Part shown: in pieces, positions 23,662 to 35,669 of the stretch | How positions within the stretch are numbered: the stretch's first letter is position 1 | Layout: every line of letters starts with the position of its first letter | Notes under the pieces: model-generated | Databases searched by the model: none | Told to the model about the DNA's origin: nothing | What the model saw: only the letters and a program-made list of their open reading frames with translations | Source: Verpa conica | Taxonomy: Eukaryota > Ascomycota > Pezizomycetes > Pezizales > Morchellaceae | Direction of reading: 5' to 3' | NCBI GenBank assembly: GCA_033030425.1 | Contig: JAUFSD010000005.1 | Coordinates: 682,001 to 746,000 of the forward strand | DNA: 64,000 bases | Translations under genes and position numbers: made by a program

Positions 23662-24307
23662 ACTTTTCCCTATCTAATCTGTGTGCAGATAACTCCTTTT
23701 CTTTCCCTCTAAGATTATACAAGAATTCAAAAGCTGTTGTGAGGGGCTGTTGTGAGGGTATGTTTGGCGTTGGATTTTTTTTTCTTTTCAACTTATGGAA
23801 ACAACCTCTAACTAGTAGGGGGTTCCTTGGGGATGGGCAAACATGTTTCTGGCTTTTCTTAACTGTTACAATAGAAAAAGGAAGTTTGAGGAGCGAGGGT
23901 TAGGGGATTTAGTTACGCGGGTTATCTTTCATTGATTTCCACAGAATCTGTAACTTTACTATTTCTTTTACGTTTACTAGTATTTTGAGTTATTTCTGTA
24001 TCTGTACACGCTTAGCTATCGGGGTATGAGTTTACTCGGTGCAGGCAAAAGAACTTTAAAACAGTACTTTCCCGGGTGGTAGTTGCCTAAATGCCAAGCC
24101 GACTAGAAACGTGTTGTGATTCGCGTACCCTAGCAACCAACATGGATAAACAAGACGGTTTCCCTGGTGATCTCCCGTGTTGTGCTTCCGTCTTCACGTC
24201 ACCCCGCTGAACATCCCCCCACCTTCCCGCAGAGCTATCAACTACCTGCGTCAAACAAGAAGCCAAGCCGCAAAGAACAGACAAAGAATACCTCACCAAT
24301 AAAGGAA
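23662..24307. other. Intergenic region between EDC4-like and MOB1
   Basis: 646 bp with a T-rich 3' flank (aatggattttttttt-type run near 23780) and C-rich DNA upstream of MOB1. No gene or repeat recognised. Confidence 0.45.
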
Positions 24308-25290
24308 ATGGCTTCGTTCATGAACACAATGTTCGATCCTCCCCCCCTCATTTACCTCAACAGAAAGCTCATTGTCTACATAGGAATCCTACCGCTAGGA
24401 ACCAGAAGACCCGAGCACCTTTCAAGCCTAAATCATCTAGTCGCGGCTCAAGCAGCTATCAGCTGAGACAGTATGCAGAACAAACACTGGGATCAGGGAG
24501 CTTAAGGAAGGTGGTGAAACTACCGGAGGGGGAGGATACTGATGAGTGGTTAGCGGTCAACGGTTCGTGAACCTGCTCTACTCTGCTGTTTTATGGGATA
24601 GAGAGTTTGGTCTTAGAGGGTATATGATGAGATTTTTGGATTAGGGCTAATGGTTAGGGGTTAGTGGTGGATTTCTATAATCAGATCAACCTCTTGTATG
24701 GATCTATTACGGAGTTTTGCTCCCCGACCACGTGTCCCGAAATGAAGGCTACAGATGAGTATGAGGACCTTCTCTCTGGCTCTTTTATAGTTGCTACAGG
24801 CTTTAACGATATCAGTGGTAAATCAAAATGCTAATCAAGGTATGAGTATAGATTTGAGTACCTCTGGCAGGACCAGGGAAAGTTCAGAAAGCCTACCAAG
24901 ATGCCAGCACCGGAATATATCGAGCATTTAATGGCCTGGGTACAGGATTATATCAACAACGAGTCGGTTTTTCCTTCAAGAATAGGTATGTCGTGCTTCC
25001 CTTGTGCTCTTGTTCCCCCTGATTTAGATACTTACTCTGTAACAGGTGTTCACTTCCCCAAGAATTTCCAGACGACCGTTCGCCAGCTCGTCAAGCGCCT
25101 CTTCCGTGTATATGCACACATCTACTGCCATCACTACCCCGTCATTGTAGCACTAGGGCTTGATCCGCATATGAATACCAGCTTCAAGCACTATGTTTTA
25201 TTCATTAAGGAATTCGATCTTGAGTCTGGGAAAGACTTTTACGGACCTCTATCGGACATGGTTGAAACGATTCTCAAGACTGATAACTAA
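24308..25290 (+). CDS. MOB1: MOB kinase activator Mob1
   Basis: Five exons: 24308-24330 (23 nt), 24384-24562, 24665-24758, 24852-24985 and 25046-25290, total 224 aa. It matches the whole Mob1 fold: [52 protein letters not shown], the Cys pair of the zinc site (C-x4-C in [10 protein letters not shown]), ATDEFEYLWQD, and [18 protein letters not shown] with the zinc histidines. Mob1 binds and activates NDR/LATS kinases (Dbf2, Cbk1 class) in mitotic exit/septation and Hippo-like pathways, and acts at spindle poles and septum. The intron-3 choice (donor GTATGAG after GA, acceptor TATAG) gives DEFEYLW, identical in pattern to other filamentous fungi. The first intron donor (GTTCGA) is weak, so the first eight residues are less certain. 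Confidence 0.93.
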
Positions 25291-25976
25291 GGTTTCTGGG
25301 ATTTACAGATGGGAAACTTTTGTTTTTGTTTTCTGAAGAGTGTACGATAGATGATTGTTTACTAGGGAGCGGGGTTTTCTTGATTGATAGTTCCATAATT
25401 ACAGTACGTAAAATTTGCAACAAGGATAGTCACGACTCATGAGTTGATACATGAGGACTAAACTAAGCGGAGAATTATGAGACATGAGGCGAGTGACAAC
25501 ACATGATCAATATAAAGCGAGAGCCCCCTCTAAATAAGCATAACACTGTTGGTAGTTAGCTGGGGAAAAAATGAGTCCTATTGACGGAAAATTTAAAAGA
25601 GAAACTCGACGTAAAGAATTTTCTATTGTGAGATTTGAGATAGAGAGGCGATTCTTGTAGTAAAAACTCAGAAATCAGTTTATCTCCTCTTCTCGTAAGT
25701 AATGCTATATAGATGCCTAGTTTTCGTCAACGAAACAAATCCCTCTATAATAAAGAGAATAGGTTGGGAGATTCTCTAAGCTACTAAGAAATACTTGATC
25801 AGATACACTATAGGACTGACTTGTATCAGTAAGCCCAATGCTATCGTATAGGACTCCTTAAATATACATATATTCAAGTGGGAAGGCTTAAAAACATCCT
25901 CAAATTCACCCCTAAGCCTAGGATCCCGAGTTCAATGTTGGTTTTTTACTCGAGATCCGACAGAGGTTCTCAGAGC
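25291..25976. other. Convergent intergenic region
   Basis: 686 bp between the 3' ends of MOB1 (+) and the F-box/ankyrin gene (-). AT-rich, no coding signal, no clear repeat. Confidence 0.45.
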
Positions 25977-26984
25977 TCATAGGAGATTTTTCTTGTATTT
26001 TTCTGCCAGAGTGGCTGCATTCTGCCCACCTTTATCCATGAGCATATAGTCGGCCCCGTTCTCTATCAACAGCCGGATGATTCTTTCATGTCCCCCCTTT
26101 ATCGCGATGTGTAGCGGCGTCTGTTTGTAGATAGAGTCTGGTATGTCTATCGTAGCCCCACCCTCGACTAGCACTCCCGCCATCTTAACATGCCCCGCCT
26201 CCGCAGCAATATGTAATGCAGTCCGACCACCCGTGCCCCTTATGTTAGGATTAACACCATGAACTAACAATATCCTAACTAACTCTTCGTCCCCATGTAG
26301 CGCCGCATTATGCAACGCAAGGGTCGAACTGCCGCCTAGTTTAAAAAAATCCGGCCGTTTCTTTAGGATAATCATGATGATTTCGTGATGGGAGTAAGTG
26401 CTTGCCACGTCGATTAATGACCGGCCATACAGGTCCAGATTGGCTGCGTTTGCCCCGTGATCAAGCAATAATCTAGTAATCCTTTTATTCCCATTACACA
26501 CAGCTTCGTTGAGTGCTGTTCGGCCTGTTGTGTCTTCGAAGTCGATGGCCACTCCGTTCTCCAGCAGTAAACGTATCAACGGCTCATCTTCCATCAATAC
26601 TGCCCAGTAAAGCCCGTGCCAATGATACTGCCCGAATCCTGGCTGTAGAGTGAGATTCACCCCTTGTGATAGCACGGCTTTAATTGCTATATCGATGTTC
26701 GTATCTGAAATTCGTTTGGCAAAACCAGGCTGAACATCCATGACGGCGATGCCATGGGTTTTCTCAAGGAGTGTTCTAATTAGGTTTTCGTTCCGATGGA
26801 CCGCAGCGTAGAAGAGAGCTCTCATTGCCCGGTCTTGATCCCGGGCAGCTATGCGGTAAAAGTTGGTGATGAGCAAGCTGGAGAAGGTACGGTTGGTGAG
26901 AATAAGAGAGTGGATGTCTTTTAGATTGTTTAATTCGGTTGCTATTAAGAGGATGAGTTCGTTTGGGAGATCTAGGAACGACAT
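25977..26984 (-). CDS. F-box and ankyrin-repeat protein
   Basis: Intronless, 335 aa from the Met of MSFLDLPNEL. The frame is open a further 50 codons upstream to an ATG at 27134, but that part is not F-box-like. An F-box occupies residues 1-45 (LDLPNELILLIATELNNLKD, then LILTNRTFSSLL), the adaptor that binds Skp1 in SCF ubiquitin ligases. About seven ankyrin repeats follow, recognisable by TALNEAVCNGNKRITRLLLDHGA, TALHIAAEAGHVKMAGVLVEGGA and TPLHIAIKGGHERIIRLLIENGA blocks (each cut here below 25 residues). Ankyrins probably recruit the substrate. Such F-box/ankyrin proteins are expanded and variable in filamentous fungi, so the exact target cannot be inferred. It stands alone, with large gaps on both sides. 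Confidence 0.82.
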   Translation of the reverse strand: MSFLDLPNELILLIATELNNLKDIHSLILTNRTFSSLLITNFYRIAARDQDRAMRALFYAAVHRNENLIRTLLEKTHGIAVMDVQPGFAKRISDTNIDIAIKAVLSQGVNLTLQPGFGQYHWHGLYWAVLMEDEPLIRLLLENGVAIDFEDTTGRTALNEAVCNGNKRITRLLLDHGANAANLDLYGRSLIDVASTYSHHEIIMIILKKRPDFFKLGGSSTLALHNAALHGDEELVRILLVHGVNPNIRGTGGRTALHIAAEAGHVKMAGVLVEGGATIDIPDSIYKQTPLHIAIKGGHERIIRLLIENGADYMLMDKGGQNAATLAEKYKKNLL

Positions 26985-28373
26985 TTTGCGTTTTCCTTGT
27001 TGTCCTCGTTGTTTCGGCTGAGTACGTACCTGTGGAGGTGAAGAGGCTCCGGTCACTTCCCGTTGCCATAGCGTCAGTATTAACTTAGCCGGGGAGTAAT
27101 CACTGCGCATGAACATATTGGGAAATAAGTACATGAGGAATAATCGAGAAACGAGGCAAAAAATGTTTAAGCAGAGACTGGAAATAGTATCTTACTATTT
27201 TAAATAACCTCCAGCTAAAATAGGATTAATATTTAATTACATTTTGTGGAAGGTATGAGCCCAAAACCCTTCAAGGAGAGGGCAAAGATATACTAAATCA
27301 GATTATGTATAATGTTTTCCTTTCATCTACTTTTGATTCACTAGAGGGCTTTTAGTAGATATAATTTCCCCACCCCATATCAAATGGTTATCATAATTCT
27401 ATAATATCAAGACCTAGATGCCGATATTATTCAGCGTGGAACATCGAAGACCCGGTGTGCTATGGGACCCTGCTAAAGAATGTATGATGGCGTGTTCTAG
27501 AATAACTACAAGACCAGAGGAGGGCCTTCTCAGTAGTCCTATAACATAGTCAGGATTCGTCACTACCCTGTAAGAAGAGTACCACAGTAAAATACTAAGA
27601 CAGAGGCAGTGACGGCCTAACGGGGCTTGAGAGAGGGGTTATAGAACTTAGGACGAATAAACGCAGGGATCTAGAGGCATTAGGCATGCTAGGGATGATA
27701 GCGAAGGTAGCATTCTCAGTAATATACTTGATCGGAACTCTTCTCCTACTAATATATGAATCATTCTTGCTGCGTGTAGATTCTACTAAAAACTAGACAG
27801 GAGATATGGGATGGATTTATGGTTATCATAGCCCTATATTAATCTACATGGTAAAATGAGACCTAGGTCATGGAAACTCTACTAAAACTGATATTAATAA
27901 GGCTATTAATTGCTTGTTGGTTTAGGGGGCAGGAATTTTGTGGCTAATGTGATGATGGTATGGAGAACATTGCTATCACTCCCTCAATTTAAAGGGTTAC
28001 TTGAGATTCCTAAGATAAATACAAAGTCGTAATAAAGGAAAGGTGAAACAAAAGAAAACTATAATTTTAGTGACCAGACACAGGGAATAATGCACGAATA
28101 GAGAGAGAACAGGACGATAATAGAAATCAAAGCATTGAAAAAAGTATATATAAAAACCCATGCCATTCCCCAGAGAAAAAGAAAATCAGTGGCCTTGGCC
28201 TTCCTACTTTGAGTTTCCTAGAATTTTAGTACCCTTACAAGAAAAATGAATAAAAATACCCGCAACACTATTTTATGAGCCGGAAAAAAAGGTATGTAGA
28301 AAACAAAAACAGTTTTTTTTCTACCTGCCGCTGCAATTTGAAGTCATGAAGATTTTCTAGACTATTAGGATGT
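26985..28373. other. Intergenic region, no gene recognised
   Basis: About 1.4 kb, AT-rich in its middle (27180-28340), with short open frames only. The stretch 27001-27134 could belong to the 5' end of the F-box gene if the upstream ATG is used. The right end is the 3' flank of the glutamate synthase gene. Confidence 0.45.
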
Positions 28374-31300
28374 TTAGCTGGCAGCGATAGCGATAGTCTG
28401 AAGGGGTGCCCTCTCTGTGCGTCCAAGAATCTCAACAGGGTGGGTGTTCCTGTGTACAATTCCTCCAGTAACCGGTAGCTGTGTAGAGTCCATGAGGTAT
28501 TGATCTACCTCACGAGCGCACTGTCTTCCTTCGTTGATGCCCCTAATTTTGTTATTAGTACTGTGTCCTCGAGATTATTAGATAGTTATGCAGCTTACCA
28601 GACGATCAAGCTTTGCCCTCTACGGCAGTCACCAGCAGCAAAAAGACCTTCTTCAGACGTTGAGTAGCCTCCAGGGGGTGTCTTAACATTCTTTCTAGGA
28701 TCCCTCTCTATAGCACCCAATGCCCTATCCTCAGGCCCTAAGAATCCCATTGACAAGAGCACAAGGTCCGCGGGGAAGAACTTTTCTGAACCTTCAACTT
28801 TTTTCATGTCCCAACCACCTCGAGGGCTCCTAGTCCACTCAACACGAACAGTATTAATTCCCTTAACATGACCATTCCCATCGCTAACAAACTCTTTGCT
28901 CATAACACAATACTCGCGTGGATCTTGTCCGTACTGAGCTTTGACCTCAGAATGGCCATAGTCAATTCTGTAAACCTTGGGCCACTGAGGCCATGGGTTG
29001 TCGCGTGCCCTCTCATTTGGTGGCTGGGGAAGCAGCTCAAAATTGACCACAGACTTGGCTCCATGACGGACAGAAGTACCAATACAATCATTACCAGTAT
29101 CACCACCACCAATAACGACTACATGCTTGTCTTTTGCCGAGATATATTCGCCGTCCTTATGCTCAGTATCAAGCAGGGACTTTGTATTGGCATGAAGGAA
29201 AGTCATAGCAAAGTGAATGCCCTCAAGATTACGGTTGGGGATCGGAAGATCCCTAGGAACAGTTGCACCAGTGGCCAGAATAGTTGCATTATTCTCTGCT
29301 TGGATATCGACCATTTGGATGTCTTTGCCAACGTGAACACCAGTCACAAATTTAATACCTTCTGCTGCCATGAGGTCGGTCCTGCGCTTAACGACGGACT
29401 TGTCTAGCTTCATGTTCGGGATACCGTACCTATAATATAAGATATGTTGTTAGTATTTGAAGTAGATATAAAAAAAAGATGTAATACGAACATTAGCAAA
29501 CCACCGAGACGATCTGCACGCTCATAGACTGTAACTGAATGTCCAGCTTTGTTGAGCTGATCAGCAGCTGCCAAACCGGCAGGCCCAGATCCAATAATAG
29601 CGATCTTCTTTCCAGTGCGGACTTCTGGTGGAGTAGGAACCATCCAGCCCATCTCAAAACCACGGTCGATAATTGCGCACTCAATACTTTTGATACCAAC
29701 TGGGTCCTCATTGATTCCAAGCACACAAGCACCCTCGCAAGGAGCAGGACAAACTCGACCAGTGAATTCAGGGAAGTTGTTTGTCTGGAGTAGTTTGTAC
29801 AAGGCATTTTTCCATTGGTTTTGGAAAACCAACTCGTTCCACTAGAGCAATTAATTAGCTAGTTTCAAATAGCTAGACAATTAATTTACCTTGGGAATGA
29901 TATTAGAGATAGGGCAACCAGTATCGCTCTGACAAAATGGGACCCCACAATCCATGCAACGCGCAGATTGGTATTTGAGTTCGTCCTCATCCAGACGCTT
30001 GGAAAGTTCAGCCCAATCCTTTGTACGAGTCTTTGGGTTTCGATATTTCTCGCTACGGCGGGCATAAAGCATGAAACCTTTAGTTTTGTTAAGTACCAGT
30101 GCTGATTTCTTCTTCTCCGCTTTTGTGTCCAAGATACTATCTTCGAGATCAGTCATAGCTGCTTCGTGCTTGTGCTTAGCCTCCGCTTCCTTCGCCTTTG
30201 CTAACATCTTTTCATGCTGTTCACGAGCTGGATTTCCAGGCAGTAGAGAGAGGGGATAGGGGTTTGATCTTGCTGCTGCTGCTTTAATAGCCTCTTCCTC
30301 AAGAACTCTCTTGTAGTCAGTGGGAAGTACTCTGACAAACCGGGGTAGGGCCCTTCTGAAGTCTAAGAGGACCCGCTTGGCAAGCTCAGAGCCTGTATAC
30401 TGGTAGTGATCTTCAACTAGACCACGAACATAAGAAATCTCGTAGGGATCAGTGATCTCTGAAAGCTCAACCATCTCCATGTTGACTTTTGAGCGGAAAT
30501 CTTGCTTCATATCCAAAACATAGGCAATACCACCCGACATACCAGCAGCAAAGTTACGACCAGTTTCACCCAAAATGAGCACCCGCCCTCCAGTCATATA
30601 TTCACAGCCATGATCACCAACACCTTCAACAACTGCAGTGGCACCCGAGTTTCTCACCGCGAAACGTTCAGCGGCGACACCACGGAAGAACACTTGACCA
30701 GAAGTGGCGCCATAGAGACACACATTTCCAACGATAATATTCTCCTCTGCCTTATAAGTAGCATTGCGCGGTGGGTAGATGACGACTCGACCACCAGATA
30801 ACCCTTTTCCAACATAATCATTGGCATCTCCCTCAAGCTCCAATGTTACACCAGGAGCCAAGAAAGCACCAAATGACTGACCAGCAGACCCCTTAAGGTT
30901 GACATGTACAGAATCCGGTTCCAAACCAGCTTCACCCTTAAGCCTACTGATTCTATATGATAAAGTTGCTCCGAGAGCACGATCAGTATTAACGATGTCT
31001 GACTCTATGCGAGTTGGAATACCCTTATCAAGGGTGTACTCTGATTCGTCGATGAGTTTGTTATCGAGACGCACGTGCAGCCGGTGATCTTGTTTTCGGA
31101 CGTTGTAAGTCGCAACATTAGGGCGGAGAGTATGTGCAGGAGTGAGAATCAAGGACAGATCAATATTCTTTGTCTTCTCAGTCATAAGATCTTTGCGTAC
31201 GTAGAGTTTCTCGGAATGTCCAATCATCTCATTAATAGTCCGGAATCCAAGTCTTGCCATGATAGCTCGAAGTTCGTTGGCAACATAATAGAAGAAGTTG

Positions 31301-34300
31301 ATAACATGCTCGGGTGTCCCTGTAAATTTCTTCCGCAATTCGGGATCCTGAGTAGCAATACCAACAGGGCAAGTATTCAAGTGACACTCTAAGTAAAGGT
31401 CAGTGCTACATAAGGGGACTCGGGAGAGGAGTACAAACTTCTCATCATGATACATCCCATCGCAATAAGAGGTGTAGTCGCAAATCCCCACTCTTCAGCA
31501 CCTAATAAACAAGCAATAGCAACATCACGACCTGTACGCAACTGACCATCGGTTTGCACGATGACACGACCACGCAGATCATTCAATACAAGTGTTTGGT
31601 GAGTTTCGGCCAATCCAAGCTCCCAAGGTAGTCCGGCATATTTGATACCAGTCCACCTAGAAGCGCCAGTGCCACCATCGTGTCCCGATATGAGAATATG
31701 ATCAGCCTTGGCCTTAGCCACACCAGATGCAACAATTCCGACACCAGTTTCAGAGACAAGTTTAACCGAAACGCGCGCTCGTGGGTTAGCACACTTCAGG
31801 TCATAGATGAGCTGCTTCAAGTCCTCAATGGAGTAAATGTCGTGATGAGGGGGAGGAGAAATCAGCCCAACACCTGGGGTAGAGTGGCGTGTCCGTGCAA
31901 TAGATTCTGAGACTTTATGGCCAGGAAGCTCACCACCCTCTCCAGGTTTTGCCCCTTGAGCCATCTTTATCTGAAGTTCGTCGGAATCTGCCAAGTAGTG
32001 GGATGTGACACCAAAACGTCCAGAGGCAACTTGCTTGATGGCAGACCTCATGGTGTCGCCATTTTCCATGACATTACTCCTCTCAGGATCTTCGCCACCT
32101 TCACCAGTATTCGATTTTCCACCGAGTCTGTTCATCGCAATAGCAAGAGTCGAGTGAGATTCCATAGAGATCGATCCATAAGACATCGCACCAGTACAGA
32201 ATCTACGAACGATCTCGGTCCACGGCTCGACTTGATCGATAGGTACTGGTTTAGACTTTTCGAAATTGAAGTCCAATAAGCCTCGTAAGGTGCAGTTTTT
32301 AATTTGCTCGTATTCTGAAAGAGAGTATGCTTCGTATGATTTGTCGTTTTTCGTTCGTACAGCATCCTGAATGTTGGCGATACTAACAGGATCATTAACG
32401 TGTGCTTCACCCCCATCACGCCAATGATACTCGCCTGACTCCGGAAGACCAGGGAGAGATACGATTGAACGGCTTGGGTATCCCAGCTCATGGAAAGCGA
32501 ATGCATCTTGTGCAATATATTCGAATGTGATTCCTTTTATACGTGTCGCTGTTCCGGTAAAACATTTATCGACAACAGAGTCATCGACACCCAGCGCCTC
32601 AAAAATCTGTGCACCCTTATAGCTCTGTAAAGTTGAGATACCCATCTTACTCATGACCTTCAAGATACCTCCGTCACAAGAATGCTTGTAATTATCGACG
32701 ATTTTCTCATCTGAAAGTCCCCCTCTTATCAACTTCTCGCGGTTCATCTTCAGGATACATTCCAGCGCAAGGTATGGGCATATAGCATCGGCACCGTAGC
32801 CCAACAGCACACAAAGATGATGTACTTCCCTCGCTTCAGCGGTCTCAATGATCAAAGCAATCTTTGATCGTACTTTGTTACGGATAAGGTGATGGTGAAC
32901 ACCCCCAGTAGCAAGCAGGGCAGATACAGCAACACGGTTGACAGATGTGTTACGATCAGAGAGAACAAGTATCTTATAGCCTGCCTTCACAGCTTCACTT
33001 GCTTGATTGCAAATCTCATCGATAGCATTGATATAGCCAGGCACTCCATGATTCTTGGGGAAGGTAATGTCGATGGTGTGAACTGTCCAGTCATTATGAT
33101 ATTCTTGGATCTTATTCAAGGCATTGAATTCCTGAAGGGAGAGCACTGGTGAAGGCACGAGTAGGCGATGGCATTGGGAAGGATCAACTTCAAGAAGATT
33201 TCCCTGAGGCCCAACATAACATTCAAGAGACATGACAACAGCCTCACGAATGGGGTCGATTGGAGGGTTTGTGACTTGAGCGAAGAGCTGGCGGAAATAT
33301 TCGTACAAAAGACGAGGCTGGTTTGCTAAGCAAGCCAACGGACCATCATTACCCATAGACCCTAATGCTTCTTTCGAGTCCGCAGCCTATATAATACCCA
33401 TTTAGTTCAGTCCTGTTAAGTAACTAAAGAACAACTACTTACCATTGGTCCCAAGAGCAAGCTGACTTGTTCAAATGTGTATCCAAACGCGAGCAATCTT
33501 TTATCATTCTGTAAGCTAATATCGTCCAATTCAGGATGAAGAATCACGCCAGAATTTGTCAAGCCATCCTGGACCTTCGGGAGGGTGATCAACTGCTCCT
33601 GGGTCCAGGCGGTAAAGTCGAAGCGAGATGAAACTTGCATCTTCAACTCTTTATCATCGACAATACGCCCCTCAACAGTATCCACCAAAAGCATTCTTCC
33701 CGGCTGTAGTCTACCCTTCTGGACAATTCGTTCCGGTTCAATCAAGATAGTACCAACTTCAGATGCACAGATAATGCGATCATCATCTGTTACATAGAAT
33801 CTACATGGCCTCAAGCCGTTTCGATCCAATGTGGCACCGCAGTACCTCCCATCAGCAAAAGTGAACAAAGCGGGCCCATCCCAGGGCTCCATCAAGCAAG
33901 CAGCCCACTCATAGAAAGCCGCCTTTTTGGGATCCATTTCTTCGTTATCTTGCCAAGCTTCAGGAACCAACATCATAACTGCCTCTGGCAAAGAAAGGAC
34001 ACCATTGATAACCAGTAATTCAAGTACGTTATCAAACGCTGCGGAATCGGAGCCCCCAACTTCAATTATTGGATAAAGCTTCTCAAGGTCCTCGCCGAAG
34101 AACTCTGAGCGCATCCGTCCCTCACGTGCATGCATCCAATTCTTGTTGCCTCGTAAAGTATTAATTTCGCCTAAACTCGGATTAGCCGGGAAAAAACGAT
34201 GTATTTTAACTCAAGAAATCTTACCATTGTGTGCAGCCCATCTTAATGGTTGAGCACGATCCCAACTAGGGAATGTGTTTGTCGAAAAGCGGGAATGAAC

Positions 34301-35158
34301 AAGTGCAAAGTGGACTGCAAAGTCAACGTTTACCAGGTCATGGTAGTAAGTGTATACCTGAACAGGTGCCAGTTGACCCTTGTAAACGATGTTCTTGTTG
34401 CTCAGAGAGCAAATATAGAACCAGTTGTGAAGACCTATTTCTTTAGTTCCAACTTTCCGTAGCACGTATAGCTGCCGTTCGAAATATTTCTCATCGAAAC
34501 TCGAATCTGTGTTTGTTGGCTTATTTCCTCCTCCATAAGAACTCTTGAGCACAACAAAAGGCTGAAGAATCTTGGGTTCCCGAGACAAAGCAGCTGGTCC
34601 TAGAAGGGCACTATCACGAGGTACATCCCTCCATCCCAGCACACGAAGGCCGTACTGCTCTGCAACCTTTTCAAAGGTTGCCTTACTCCGAACAAGAACC
34701 TCTTCATCAGGTTTGAAGAATAGATTACCAACAGCGTATTGGCCTTGTGGGGGCAATGTGAAACCTGTGGCCCCGGTGAACTCCTTCACGAAGAACTTGT
34801 GAGGAATAGAGGTCATAACACCAGCTCCGTCACCGTCTCTGGCATCAGAACCAACAGCCCCCCGATGGGTCATGTTGCACAACAAGCTTCGTGCATCGCT
34901 GAGAATTTTATGACTAGCAACACCCTTAATGTGCCTAAACCAAAAATATTAGCAGAGGTTTGTGGAGTCAGGAATAGGAACGACCTACGCAGCAAAGCCT
35001 ACGCCGCAGGCATCCTTCTCGAGTTCAGGGTCGTAGAGACCCTGTTTAAGTGGCAGAGTGCCAGCCCATGACTGGTTCTCGATCGTATCTTGATATTCAT
35101 AGACGTTTGTAGGCTCCTCTTCAATGATGTCGTATTCAGATTCGTAGGAGGGGGCCAT
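28374..35158 (-). CDS. GLT1: Glutamate synthase, NADH-dependent (GOGAT)
   Basis: Eight exons: 35158-34989, 34934-34225, 34170-33443, 33386-31439, 31388-29890, 29841-29492, 29429-28599 and 28542-28374, total 2,134 aa, the usual length for the fused fungal enzyme. It makes two glutamate from glutamine and 2-oxoglutarate with NADH. A propeptide of about 50 residues precedes the Ntn nucleophile C51 ([14 protein letters not shown]). The alpha part follows: glutaminase, central domain and the FMN/3Fe-4S synthase domain with C1181-x5-C1187-x4-C1192 ([15 protein letters not shown], completed by splicing). Then come the GXG beta-helix domain ([31 protein letters not shown]) and the beta part with [16 protein letters not shown], an [14 protein letters not shown] and an NAD site GGGDTGNDC. 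The ATG at 35158 is the first in frame. Isolated: no glutamine synthetase nearby. Confidence 0.96.
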
Positions 35159-35633
35159 CCTTCGGCGGGGGCTGGCGAGGTTGCCAAATACAGTTTCCGT
35201 GGTTATCTCTCCTCGTAGAATATTACCAGCTGTCCACAAATTCTAGCTTCTCTGTCGAAAGTTGGGCTCTCTCTGAGCGATATCGAACCCAATTCGCCTG
35301 TAGCAGACTGTATGTTAGATAGAGAAAAGTAGAACTGTAGTAAGAATCGCTCTTCAATAGCTCCTACAATACGAACTGATACGAAAACAAACCTTATCTA
35401 GGACTTCAAAACAGGAATCCGAGACGATGGGGGGGGGGTTCCGCAAAAAGGGCTTTGGGCGGGGTATGTACGTCCAATTCCACAGGGAATATTTTATTGT
35501 GGTGCTACAGCAGCAAATAGGAGCAGGCGATAACCAAGGAGGGGGTGCTTTGAAAGAAGCGAGCCTGTAATAGATCTGCTGCTTCACCTTTTGAGGGTGC
35601 AGTGGGGACTCAATGGTGGGACAGCTACTGTGC

Positions 35634-35669
35634 GATAACGTCAAAATAATTAGCAACGGTGGGAGATAA
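35634..35669. promoter_or_regulatory. GATA-type motifs upstream of glutamate synthase
   Basis: Two GATAA cores (cgataac at 35633-35639 and agataag at 35664-35670) lie within 40 bp, about 480-510 bp upstream of the GLT1 start. Fungal nitrogen genes are controlled by GATA factors (AreA/Nit2 class) that prefer paired HGATAR sites. GATA is a short motif, so chance occurrence is possible. Confidence 0.25.
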